Positions 45,454-57,022 of a stretch of DNA of 64,000 nt are shown piece after piece. This stretch comes from Gaeumannomyces sp. JS-464 (Eukaryota; Ascomycota; Sordariomycetes; Magnaporthales; Magnaporthaceae). Numbering within the stretch: position 1 is the stretch's first letter; each line of letters starts with the position of its first letter. Position numbers and translations under genes: made by a program. A model generated the notes under the pieces. The model made no database searches. It had not been told where the DNA came from and worked only from the letters and a program-made list of their open reading frames with translations. The stretch spans positions 1,302,001 to 1,366,000 of the forward strand of contig NGZR01000005.1 in NCBI GenBank assembly GCA_002197995.1. Reading direction: 5' to 3'.

Positions 45454-48400
45454 CTCTGATGGATCACTCCCGATTTGGACTTCACTTTGCCAGCGCACGC
45501 GAAGGGATTCCGATCGATCCGTGCGAATGGCATGCCGGAATGTGTTTTCCGCACCCCTCCACACTGGGCATCAGGCCCCTAGCCGCGGCCATCACCCTGC
45601 CAATTGCGATCCGTGGGCGGGATGGAGGGCGCTGGCATCTTCGTTCTCAGGGTTTGGGCCCCAAGGCAATCCCCCCGAGTAGGAAGCCGTACGCGCAGCG
45701 CACGGCTGGTAACGCGATTGTGTCACCCTAGGTTACGTTGTTTGCGTGCTGTAATATACAACACACATATCCAACATCGTCAGCTTGGTTGGCGGGAAGA
45801 CGGGGTGCCATGGAAGCCTTGCCCTCTGATGCTATCCCGGGAACCGAGCCTTTGCGCACACGGCCAGTCAGGCCGGTTCAGGACATAACGAAGGCAATAG
45901 AGGACTTCCATGTCAGCCAGCAGCAGTGTTTCTCCGCGGGCAGCGCCGGAGAGAGTGGCTTGGTAGCCAGTCGAAGGACTACCTAGGCTCAGGTGTTGCT
46001 GTGCCCTACTCCGCGTCGCATCTTGGGTGGTTCCATGCAAACCTAAGACCCCCTCCAGGGGCCCTGCTGCTGCGCTGTGTTGCGTGTTGTGTGGGCTCGC
46101 CCCATTTCCGCTAAAATAAACCCCCCATGTCCACGCAACAAGACAAAGCACCGCCTGCCGCCCAACGCCCCCCAGGTCTCTGTCTCTTTCACAGGCGGTT
46201 TGACCGGCCAACTCTCGAAACATCGAGGAGAGCCTCCTCTGATGCAATATTGGCCGCCCTAAGAGAGGGATAAGCAAAAAAGCAAAATCAACTTCCCATT
46301 CTCGGAGCAGAAAGGATGTTCTTTTTGCTCGGCGACGTCGTGGACCGTCTGCGCCCCTGTCCGTCAACGGTGACGATTTTGTCGCACCCTGTGCGCGGTT
46401 TGGCACGTGGCGGAGCCCGCTGGTTCATGTTTGCCGTTGTTCTTGGTCCCATGGCTCCAATATTGGTCCGCCCCAGTTGCGCTTGCCTGCTGGCTGACTG
46501 TTAGGCAGGCTTTTTTATGCTGCGGCCAGGCTTTGTTTGCTGTGCTTCTGTGGGATTACGAAGCACGAGGTATCCAAAAACGAGACTGATGTGTGATGTG
46601 GTGGTGGGGTTGGTTTGCTTTCGCGCCGCACCCGAGATCGACTGGCGGATGGAGCGCTCGGAATGGACGACTGGCTGGCTGGCTTCCCCTGCCCGGTTGC
46701 CGGTTGCCACGGGAGCCCACCCCCGAAGTTAGCCATTCAAGTTCGGCCAGCACAAAGACCCATCATCCATGGGATTCAATATCCATCATGGCATCATGTA
46801 AACAACACACACGCACGACCCAGGAAGCTTTGGTAATGTCATGCTTTAGTTCGGAAAAAGCTGGGCTGGACTGGGCTCGCCCCCTGGTTGCACGTCCGTG
46901 TTGCAGGCAAAGAAAAAGAACGAAAAATTAAAGGACTTGTTGGGCCACCACGACAACGACTCGATAGCCGACCCTTCCCCTTGGTACCCTCGGAAGCATG
47001 GTCATTCACAAACGTACAGTCACCCTACCGTACCCCGTAAGCCCATCCCATCGTCAATCATGCCCCAGCTGGAGTCTTTTTACAGAGGCCGCGCCACACT
47101 TCCCTGTGCCGAAAGGTGTGGGTTGATTTCGCAAGGATCCAAACGGAGCAAGGGCCGTAGCTCTGCGGCGAAGGGGGCTCGGAACGTGGAGAAACACCAG
47201 CGCAAAAATAAACATAACGTGTCTTTGCCTGCTGGCAGAAGTCTCCTTTTCTGCCTTTGACACCAACCCGGTGAAGACACGGCCAAATAGGCCCATCGTA
47301 TGCCGGCTCTCACGCACACATGAATTTGCATCGCCAAGGGCGAGAAAGAGGTCCATCTGTCGTCGCTCCGACTCCGTCACTCGCAAGACTCGAAAAGAGG
47401 GCCTTCGACAAGAAAACCCTTTAACCCACTCAGCACTCAGCTCCCCTCATTGGGCGCTGGCTATGACGATGGTGTGTGGGCCGCCCGAGTGGGTGGCGAG
47501 GCGACGCAGAGAAGGCTCCCATGGTCCAGGGCAGGGGTCCCCCTCCCCTGGGGATGCTTTAGCGTCATTTCGGGCGCCTCCCTCGCCCGTCACCTGCATG
47601 CGGCTTGCTCGACCTCTTATTCTCCAGTTTGTCTCTCAGGGCTGCTGAGACGGCCCGCATATTGGGAGCGTGACGACGGGCGGGCGGGCGACAACGCTCC
47701 TCCAGTCACGATCCACTGAGTATTAAGAAACGTATTATGATCTTGTCTTGTTGGGGATGCGTTCTTCCCACCACCGTTACCACCACACCTCCGGGCCTCC
47801 ATGCCAACGCAAGTCATTCCGCCGATCTCGACGGCCTTTCTCTGATCAACCCATCCTGTGCCTCTCTTGCTTTGTAGTCCCGGCGTCTGTCAAAACCGCA
47901 GCGCGCTTTGGTACATGTACATATCCATCCCTGCGCATGCGAGGCGCGGGAGGGCACGTAGGAGGAAGGATCCCCCTCTGGGCTGGTGGCACTGACTGAC
48001 AACTGACACCGGCTCGAACTCTTTGCTCCGGTCCTCAGGCAAGTTATCCCCGATCACTCAAAGGTGGGCAGGCGTGCATGTTTCTCCGTGGGTAGAAATG
48101 CGGCGGCCTTGGGCACACGCCATGCACGGGCCCGCACCTACGACACCCAGCTCGACGTCGTACATATTGGCGTGCTTCTACGGCGCGGCATAAGCGCGCG
48201 CACGCATCCGCGCCAATGCTGTTTTGTTTTGTTTCGTTCTCTTCTGTCCCTTGGTACCTGCCCTGCCTTGCTGTGGTGGTGGCGGCAGCCTCTTCAAGTT
48301 TGGCGGCAAACCCTCCAAGGAAACAAAAGTACTGTGACCGAAGCCGCGACGACCGTGAAGCATTTCCAGGATCATGTCTGGGGCCGCTTGCGTCCTCCTC

Positions 48401-48715
48401 AAACGGTATTGGCCGGGACCGCACGGTGCAATCAAAACTCGGCAAATGGCAGTCCTTGTCCTTTTTTTGCCTTATTCTCCTTCGTCCCATGAATCCCTCG
48501 CGCGATCCCAGATCCAGCAACCCCCGTGGGCGGCAAGGGTGTCTGTCGATTACTGATTACTGTGCCAGATGGGGCACTTGGTCACATTGGACGCATCCGA
48601 GTTGTCCGCCGCCCGGCCGTTTGCCTGATAGCTAATAGGAGAGCGTGCTTTTTGAGACCAGATGTTTCACGCAATCCCTGAAATAGAGCCTCTCCTAAGA
48701 GCCGGAGAAACAGGA

Positions 48716-48734
48716 GGGGAAGGGAGGGGAGGGG
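48716..48734 (+). other. Canonical G-quadruplex motif
   Basis: Four G-runs (GGGG, GGG, GGGG, GGGG) separated by one or two A bases, within a purine-rich stretch about 48711-48742. Short loops predict a stable parallel quadruplex; its function is unknown. Confidence 0.7.
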
Positions 48735-49089
48735 AGAGAAGGCACAAGGAACAAACAATCTTGAGATATGGAGCGTTGACCAAAGAGGCACCACACCATA
48801 CAATGCAGACATTGTCCAAGAGACCAGCACAAGCGTATCCGACGGACCCGCCCGCGGATTGCCCCTCCCCTTCCGGCGCCGAGCCCAAGGCCCGCCTGCA
48901 GTCCATGAATAGCGTCCAAAGGTCATTTAATCTGCTGATCGTCTCAGCATGTCCCCAGGCCCGCACCCAGACTTTTACGTGGCAGGGCAACACGTCGTGC
49001 GTGCGTGGGTACGCCAGGTAACACCTGTCTCAACGAATTGAGCGTCCTTACAAAGCATTGATCACTCTGCTGGCAGCCTGCCCGACGCC

Positions 49090-49116
49090 AAAAAAAAAAA
49101 AAAAAAAAAAAAAAAA
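49090..49116. repeat. Poly-A run of 27
   Basis: The longest pure homopolymer in the window, on the plus strand inside the gene-poor interval; the length is probably approximate given homopolymer errors elsewhere. Confidence 0.8.
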
Positions 49117-49592
49117 GGAGGTCTTACCAGCTGGCCGGGCAAGCTAGGTAAGGCGCCAACCAGCCAGGGCCAGTTACGTTGACGGCCGGCTCACCGGGTT
49201 GAACAAAGTGCAAGGGAAAAAGAAGGGCCTCCAAGCCAAGCCAACAAGCCTGCCTGCCTGCCTGCCCCTCTCTCTCTCAGCTTACCTACAACCTCCGTGG
49301 CTCCTCCGCCGTGCGCTCTGCACCCGGAACTATACATGCATGATGCGTGGAAGACGCACAGTGAGGCATGTATTCCTGCAAGCCGGCCTGCGAGTTCGGC
49401 TTCCGATTCCCCCATTGGCCGCACCAAGAAAATATCCGTGTGTGTGATTCGTGCCCGATTTGGCAAGCCGGCCAGAGACAGCCACGCTCGCACAAACTTC
49501 TCCCCATCTCCATGTCTCTTGTCTCTCTCCCCCCGACTCACTTTTGTCACTCGATTCCGAGGGGAGGCTTTGAACCAGAATTGGCAACGTGC

Positions 49593-49608
49593 AAAAAAAA
49601 AAAAAAAA
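49593..49608. repeat. Poly-A run of 16
   Basis: Plus-strand A16, half a kilobase after the A27 run. Confidence 0.75.
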
Positions 49609-50615
49609 TCATGTGCTTCGTTCAGGTGAGGCGGAGGCCCTCTTGGAGATATGATGGCTCGCTCGCCCCTCCTCGTCGTCCTGGGGGCAAGTTCGCATCC
49701 CAATACCACCCACTCCCTCCTCCGTCACAACCACCATCCGATCCCATTACAGCTGAGCCTGGGCCCTCTGCGTCTCTCGCATCTGCCAATAATCAAATAG
49801 CCATCCCCGCCACGCCTACCTCTTGATTAAAAGATTATGCCGGACTGCGGACCAGATAAGCCAGGCTCGTATAGGATCGACGCTCCGGCTGCGAGTTATA
49901 CCTGTTTATTTATACATGCTTTCGGTACATAAGTGAGGCAGGCACCGCTCTACCTCTTGAGGCGATGTCTACGTATGCGCTGTCTCTGCCCAACAGATGA
50001 GGGAGGAGGAAGACGAAGACGAGTTTGGCTGGCACAAGGTCGAACAGATGCTGTGCGTAAAGCTGGGTCTCCCGGCTTGGGAAGCGATGCCCCCGCATCT
50101 CTGCCTGAGTGGACGATCTCACCTGAGATTTGACATCCGATCAATCCACCCGGGCGGTCCGTAAAACGGACAGTAGCTCGAACTTAGGTTTGCCTCACCG
50201 TGAGTTGGGAAATAGGAAACGAAGGAAAACCAGAGCGTCAGACGTCTGTCTTCTGGGCTCAGCCTGAGGAGAGACGATGAACGGGACGATCAGCGTCGGA
50301 CTGTCGTTTCGTCAAGATCATGATCGATACTGCATCTCGGTCCAGCTATCCGTACCACACTGTGCGTGTAGGTAGGTGGGCATGCAGGCCCGCACTCAGA
50401 GATTCCGTCTCACCACCGCCGTGCCCGACGGCTGCTGCTGCGACCCAGGAAGCTTCGCCCTGACGCCAGCACTGCCAGCCACATGAAGGGATTAATAAAA
50501 CAGTGCCAACACCGCCAAGTGAAGAGGAAAAAAGGGGGTCCCTACAGCTCGTCGGGTTGATTGACGGTTGAACCTTCCCAGAACCGCCACAAGGGAAACG
50601 AAAAGAACGAGAAGG

Positions 50616-50637
50616 AAAAAAAAAAAAAGAAAAAAAA
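50616..50637. repeat. Interrupted poly-A run
   Basis: A13 G A8 on the plus strand. Confidence 0.7.
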
Positions 50638-51504
50638 GGCAAAGTCTCTTAAAGATGTTTCTCTGCCGCCTCTTGAGACGCTTCCCGAAGCGTCGGCAGC
50701 CGGGACTTGCCCCAGAATTTCCCCCCTTTCCACCGGCCTTGCTCTCCCAGTGCCCCCGGTCTGTTGGTGCCGCGGCCGTGTGAATGTGTGGGTTGGGTTG
50801 GTGTGGCTTTTGCCCTAAACTCTCACGGACGGAGCGAAGCTTACACCGCCCGCCCACAGCCCACCACCGCCGCCGATGTCGAGCAAAATCAGGCATGGCT
50901 TGGTTTGCTGGCTCATCTCACCAACTTTTGTTGGCTGCTTTGGCTCAATGACTCGCCCCTTGGTGAAAAAAAAAATGGAATTCATATCCGAACATCCCCA
51001 TCGTTCTGCCGTTGCCGTTGACGCTTCCGCTTAACCTTGCCCTTCTCTGGTCTCTCGTGTCCCTTCTCCGTCGGGCCCATTCGGATCTCCCGGGGTTGAC
51101 GCGTCGCGCATGAAAAGCAACCAGTCAATCCACATCACGTCTATTACGTGGGTATGGTAACGACACAAAGCAGATAGATAAACGGCCCGCCAAGCCTCTT
51201 GGGATCTAGATCTCGGTGGCTGTCTTTCTATGCGGCCAACCAGAAGCCTTTCGAGATTCCTCTGGCGCCAAAAAAAGTATATACCCATCACGGCAGGAAT
51301 CAACATGGAAATAGAGGCGAGGTCTAGACCATGGGGTATAATGTGTGTTGTGTGTATATGCTTCCCGGTACCTGATATTTTCCCCCTTCCCTGTTCACCA
51401 GCACCCCTGCCTGGTTCGGGCGGGAGAAAAAGAAACGCGGATGAGCGCCCTCACTCCTCCAAAGCCAAAGAACCTGGAAGGAACCTGGAACGTTATTTGC
51501 AAGC

Positions 51505-51525
51505 AAAAAAAAAAAAAAAAAAAAA
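51505..51525. repeat. Poly-A run of 21 next to the sideroflexin 3' end
   Basis: Plus-strand A21 about 25 bases beyond the sideroflexin stop; on the gene's own strand it is a T-run in the 3' untranslated region. Confidence 0.75.
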
Positions 51526-51548
51526 GAAGGAAAGCAAGAATCTGGCTT

Positions 51549-52970
51549 TCAAAGCCCCCTCGTGAACACAACCATGCCGCCCTCGCCGCCGCGGCCGTGG
51601 AACTCCTCCTCGAGCCTGGCGGCGGCGATGCGCTGCCTCTGTGGGAATGCGGCCAGCGCGAGCGGCAGGACCGCGTAGCTGGTGGCGATGATGAGGCCCA
51701 GGTTCACGGGCAGCGTCAGACGCGGGCTGCGGCGGAGCCAGTCCGTCTTCTGCAGGCGGACCAGGACCAGCGGCGGATGACCATGATGGGGAGCTGTTGA
51801 GCACGCGCGACAGCGCCGTCTCGCCGACGGCCAGGCGCGCGGCGACCCTGGACTTGCCGAGCGGCTGCACGTCCGACTCGGCGCGCCCCTCCGCCGCCAG
51901 GCGCTGCTTGTCGGCCTCGGACAGGACGGGGAACACGTCGATGCCCCGGCGCATCTCCTCGCCGCGCATCAGGAACACGTTGAGCGCGCCCGCGCTGGCG
52001 ACGGCCGCGAAGGGACGAGCCGGCCGAGCACGACGCGCGTCGACGGCTTCAGGGAGCGCAGGCGCGGCACCAGGCTGTTGAGCCCGACGGCGACGGAGCA
52101 GGACGCGCCCACCGCGAGGAAGTAGGACTGCGCCATCTTGGTGTACGTCAGCGGGGAGGACTTGTTGGCGTTTGCGCTGTTGATGGCCACGTTGAGCGAC
52201 TGGTTGGCGATCTGCCAGAGGACCGTCCCTGTGTTCTGTTGGCTTGGATGTTAGCTCGAGGCCCCTGGAAGTGGAGGGAGTAGCGTTGTGACGGGGTTCG
52301 AGTGTTCCTTACACTAAGCCCTGGGTGAGCATGCCCACTGTCACGACCAGGTTCGAGAGCACGAAGCAGGACATGCGGAAAGGCAGCAGGACCGGTTCTC
52401 CAGTGTCTAGAAAGAGCCAGAGTCAGCCGGATCCCGGGACCCAGAAGCCATCATCATCGCAGTCGTGTAGGCAGTGCAAGAAAGACTATCCACGCACCTG
52501 GGTGCAGAGTCGAGTCGACAATCTTCTTGGCCTGCCATAGTTCCGGGTTCATCTCTTTAACATGGCCCTGCTTGTACGAGATCAAGGCCTGCTTGGCCTG
52601 CTCGAGCCCCGACTTGCTGACGAAGAGTGTCCTGCCGGGAAGAGACCACCTCTCGTCAGCGCGATGTACCAGCGGGCTTGCCCTTTCATACACATGACTT
52701 CCGATATCATATCTCATCTTTTCGTATTTCCTTCCTGCTCTCCCTGAACGCCCAGGGACGGACTGGGTTGGAAACGCCTACACCAAACAGCCATTGGTGT
52801 TTGTCGAACTACACCGGCAGGGCACACCTTTTTTGCTCCCTTCTCGTCCCGGTTCCTGCTTCTCACCTCGGGTCCGTGAGGCCGGCGGCGTGGCGCACGC
52901 GACCCCAGTACGTGCTCAGGTCGTACTGCGAGTCGGGGAGCTCGCGGTTCCCCGGCAGCGAGGCGGACAT
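51549..52970 (-). CDS. FSF1: Sideroflexin (mitochondrial amino-acid carrier, Fsf1-like)
   Basis: Inner mitochondrial membrane protein; animal sideroflexin 1 imports serine for one-carbon metabolism. Four exons: 52970-52867, 52631-52498, 52406-52315 and 52235-51549, about 338 residues. The family motif HPDTGE is formed exactly across the exon 2/3 junction, which validates both borders. Further signatures are WGRVRHAAGLTDPRTLF, LWQIANQSLNVAINSANANK, YFLAVGASCSVAVGLNSLVP and GIDVF. Exon 4 carries three one-base losses, all in C-runs: near 52008 (VPFAAVASAGALNVFLMRG resumes in another frame), near 51795 (before IMVI) and near 51785 (before PPLVLVRLQKTDWL). Together they restore the frame by the end, where the expected VVFTRGL stop is reached. 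Functionally it is probably intact. Confidence 0.92.
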
Positions 52971-54451
52971 GGTTTCGGTCGGCCGCGGTTCGCGGTGAGG
53001 GTCTTGAGAGAGCGGAGAAGGGAATTGCTGCCCTTGTTTGAGGTTGGGAGATGCTTTGTAGGTGGATATATCTTGTGGACCAGTTGACGAGGTCGCAGGG
53101 TTTTGCTCAAGCGTTGGGCGCAAAACGCGGCTAGTATCGGCGCTCTGCCTTCGCGGGGGAAGGAGCTGTCGCCAGCAAGGGCGATGGTTGAACGAACACG
53201 GCCAGTTCACAGCCAATTGCCTGGTAGTTTCACTTTTGCGCCTCTACCGACGTCTCCTCCTGGGACCTTCGGCTTTTTGCTCTGGAACTGGGTTGAGCTT
53301 CACGACTCTCTGCCAAAGGTGCCACCGCGTTGGAAGTCTGTCGTCCCCTCGAGCTGTCGAAGTGGGACCTCAACTGTCCGTGACACAGCGCCCTTCCGGT
53401 CTCGGTGATAACAGCAGCGCGCCATCACTCGCGCGATAAGCCTCTAGGAAATTTCAAAACTTAGGGGTCACAGGGCCCCTTTGCCTGCTTCTATTCCTGG
53501 TGTCGATCTTGCACATCGCCTATCTCATTGCTCTCTGCGTCGGCAGGCCCGGAATTCTGTTTTTCTTTGGGCTTGCATTCCACGATGTTACGAGTGTGAG
53601 GTTTCCGCTTTCATCCACATGAGCCCATCTCGTGTTCATGAGTTTGTGCCCCCCTCTTCCCACACCCGCCCAGCTTACTCATGCCGTGTATTCCAAGTGA
53701 GATCCATAACTCTAGCCGTCGCGCTCTGGACATATCAGTCCTTGCATGCATTGGCTTCTAAATCTTACTAAGGGATACTTGCAAGAGGTTATTCTAGGAC
53801 ATGAAAGTTATCCTTGAGGGATATAAGTTATCAGCGTACGGGCACGCCTCCGCGGGGGCAGCAGGTTGAGACATTCATCTTGGTGTTCATCTTGGTGATA
53901 CTTCCACTGCACCAGCGCTGAGCACCTGCCATGTAGCGGGGAACTGGCGGCTCCTGTTGTCCTGCAGGCCCCGGTGCCCTGGCCCTGGGCACGGCTCTGC
54001 AGCTGGAGACCCCTGGGAAAGCTCTGGCAATGGCCCTCAACGAGCTCTAAAGACGACGCACGCGCCTCAGAACGCGGGCTCAGTCTCCCTGATGTCATCA
54101 CAAATCCATATCTGGGGTATCACAGCCTGACTGTCCCTCGACCAATATGACTGCATGCGTAACCACCGACTAAATCGCGTTAATTCTACGAGGCCGACGA
54201 CAGATGCTACAGTGCCGTATTGAATTCTTCTGCGACCGGCAGTCCAGCAATGCGCCTGCTTTAGGTAATTGCCCGGCTATTCTGGGAAGACGTGCACGAA
54301 CTGTTAGACAAGCACCGTCTCCCCTCGACGCGGACGCACCGGAATAGCATCTACAGCCAACAAACTAACACCAGCCGCGCCTCCATCCAACAGAGCCACC
54401 CAGCGACGACAAAGACACCGCCCTGAGAGAAACAGCACATCAGCAGCAGCC
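52971..54451. other. Divergent promoter region, sideroflexin and MFS transporter
   Basis: 1.5 kb between divergent starts with no supported gene. The plus-strand sequence before the MFS start is rich in CAGCAGC and CACC, a typical leader composition. Confidence 0.5.
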
Positions 54452-56615
54452 ATGGCGACGGCCGCCATCATGCGGCGGCTGCCGTTCGCCGAGTCGACGA
54501 CGACGCTGCAGGCGGCCACGTACCTGCTCGGCATCTCGCTCTTCTCCATCTCCTTCCTCGTCTTCCTCAACAGCAGCGTCTCCTTTGTCATCACCGACCT
54601 GATCGGCGTCAAGCACGGCGTCGGCGACATCGTCGGGACCCTCGGCTTTGTCGACGAACTCGTCGCGCTGGCCGCGTGCCCGCTTTGGGGCCTCGCCTCG
54701 GACCGTCTCGGCGTCCGCAACGTCGCCGTCCTGGGCTACTCCGTCATCGCGCTCTCGCTCGTCCTCTTCGTCCAGGCCACCAACGTCTACCCCCAGTTGC
54801 TCCTGGCCAGGGTCTTGTTTGCCATTGGCGCCACCGCCGCGTAAGCTTGTCCCTCTCGAAAGGTGCCTGTATATGCCGCTCCCGTCCATAGAGCCAACGA
54901 CTAACACGGGACAACGCGACTGTCTACAGCGCCACCATGGTCACCGCCCTCCTGCCGCCCCTGACCGACGAGTCCAACGCTCCCTACAACCAAGAATCCC
55001 CGAGCAAGCCGTCGCACACCTCGCGCAACAGCGTCGCCCTCTCGCTCGAGTCCCAAGAGTCCCAACTCACCGTAACGCCCGGCCGCTTCGCCGCGCAGGA
55101 GTCCGAGGGGGACATTACATCGCTCTCAGCCGCCGACAGGGGCGAGGCCGCGAAGCCGTCGGTGCTGGCCGGGCTCGTCGGGCTCTTCACGGGCTGCGGC
55201 GCCCTGGTCGCCCTGCTGCTGTTCCTGCCGCTGCCCGTGCGCTTCGGCCGCACCGAGGGGACCACGTCCGCCCAGGCCGTCGAGTACTCCTTTTACGTCG
55301 TCGCCGCCGTCGCCTGCTGCGTCGCCGTCTTCGTCTTCTACGGCCTGCGCGGAATCAAGGGCGAGGAGGGCAAGGGCTGGAGGTTGCTGCTCGGCCTTGC
55401 AGATGAGCCCAGGGACGAGATCGAGGGCCTGCGCCGGCAGAACTCAACTGTGCCCTCTGTTAGAGATGTATGTTTACACTACCACCAACGCACTTAGCCG
55501 TTCTCTTTGCTGGCCGCTGACAAACCAACCACCACCATAAACAGAGATATCTCCCCTACGGCCAGCTCCTCAGGGACTCGGTCCGGCTCGGCTTCACAGA
55601 CCCGCAGATCGGGCTGGGCTACCTGGGCGGGTTCGTGGCGCGCGCGTCGACGGTGGCCATCTCGCTCTTCATCCCGCTCTTCGTCAACACCTACTTCATC
55701 CGCAACGGCTTCTGCCAGGGCTCGCCCCACGACCCGTCCCCGGAGCTCAAAGAAGGAGTGCCGCGCCGCCTACGTCCTGGCCTCGATCCTGACGGGCGTC
55801 GCCCAGCTGTTCGGCCTCGTCTGCGCGCCCGTCTTCGGCTACCTGGCCAGCCGCGCCACCCGCGCCGTGAACCTGCCCGTCATCGCCGCCACGTCGTTCG
55901 GCATCGTCGGCTACGTGGCGTTCCCGAGCCTCCGGTCACCCGAGCTCAGGGACGTTGACGGCCGCGGCGGCGGGCCCGCGGTCCTGCTGGCCGTCGTGCT
56001 CGTCGGCATCAGCCAGATCGGCTCCATCGTCTGCAGCCTCGGCTCGCTGGGCAGGGGCGTGCTGACCGTCGACGTGCCCGAGTCGGCGCACGCACCGCAC
56101 GGCAACGCGGGGCGGCCACGCGAGCGAACGGCGGAGGAGACGGTGCAGAGCCGCAGCAGCAGCAGCAGCAGCCGGCCGGAGACGAGACGTCGCCGCTGCT
56201 ACCCGCCGACACGACTCCTGCTGCTGCCCCGCTGACGGTGTCGCGGGTGCGTCTCAAGGGGTCCATCGCGGGCGTTTACTCGTGGTACGGCGGCGCCGCC
56301 ATCCTGCTGCTGACGAAGCTGGGCGGCTACCTGTTTGACGAGTGGTCGACTGGCGCGCCCTTTTACATGATGGCTGCCTTCAACGCTGTGCTACTAGTGG
56401 CCGCCCTCGCCGTGGACGTGGGTCGGTTCTACAACAGCCGCGGCTCGGCGCGCACAACAGAGTCTCTGGGTCGGACAGGTAGTGAGCTATGCTATTCGGT
56501 AATGGTTATCAGGTTGATGGTTGGGTTTGGGCTAGCAAAAAAAAAGGGGGGTACCAAAAAGGATAAGCAAGGTGCCAACGGCACGTATGCACGTGTAGAT
56601 ATTTATCATGTATGA
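54452..56615 (+). CDS. MFS transporter of the yeast YCR023C type (vacuolar membrane)
   Basis: Polytopic transporter in three exons: 54452-54840, 54930-55467 and 55545 to about 56615, with matching phases (ATAA|ATMV and SVRD|RYLPYG). The N-terminal half starts MATAAIMRRLPF and carries the MFS loop motif GLASDRLGVRN; the C-terminal half has LGYLGGFVARASTVAISLFIPLF, KKECRAAYVLASILTGVAQLFGL and GISQIGSIVCSLGSLGRGVL. A large hydrophilic loop after helix 6 is Ser-rich. An extra A near 55755 (LK then KECRAAY) and a loss near 56105-56130 shift the frame and cancel. The cytosolic segment DETSPLLP contains an acidic dileucine signal. The substrate is unknown. The C-terminal end is uncertain: the last 40 residues read from the open frame look like untranslated sequence. 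Confidence 0.85.
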
Positions 56616-57022
56616 TCCCTTGTGTTATAGAGTATGGGGCTTTGCTCGGGGCCCTTGGTGATATGCCGATCCAAGGGACTTTTGTGTTAGCACGACGACC
56701 GAAGCAGACTATCAGAAACGAAAGAAAAGAAAAACAGAGTCTAGCAAGAAGACTACCCCCAATGTTAAAATTACACGTCACGGCACATCAAAGGACGAAA
56801 CCTACCTGTGAAAAGAGCCAGCCTTTCATAGGGCGTGTTTTTGAGCCGATCCAAGACATTTGGGCCCGATACATATGTACGCCTTTCCATTTCCGTTTCC
56901 CTTTTTGTTGTTTGTGACTTTACCCTTTTAATGGTTTTGAATCCCTTTTCAAACCCAAAGAAACGTCGCCACGCCTTCGCACTCTGACATCGCTCGACGC
57001 CCCGAGCAGCAGGTCTCTCGCT
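56616..57022. other. Convergent 3' intergenic region
   Basis: About 400 bases between the converging MFS and 57-kb genes; contains T-rich stretches but no gene. Confidence 0.5.

Larger units (their letters stand above)
42914..51548. other. 8.6-kb stretch without a recognisable gene
   Basis: The largest gap in the window. I found no ORF with family motifs, consistent GC3 bias or a plausible exon chain on either strand. The left end should carry the LAMMER promoter and leader: a T-rich tract (43717-43747) and an open minus-strand frame (43760 to 42522) that overlaps the kinase start in a different frame, probably by chance in C-rich DNA. The right part has several long A-runs and a G-quadruplex motif, listed separately. 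It could hold long non-coding RNAs, a very long regulatory region, or genes too divergent to see. Confidence 0.5.

Noticed and set aside
42914..51548. Transposon island
   Set aside because: No transposase, reverse transcriptase, long terminal repeat or terminal inverted repeat was recognisable; only homopolymers and simple repeats occur.
53808..54101. 97-codon ORF in the sideroflexin/MFS gap
   Set aside because: No motif, mixed codon bias and no conservation cue; treated as chance.
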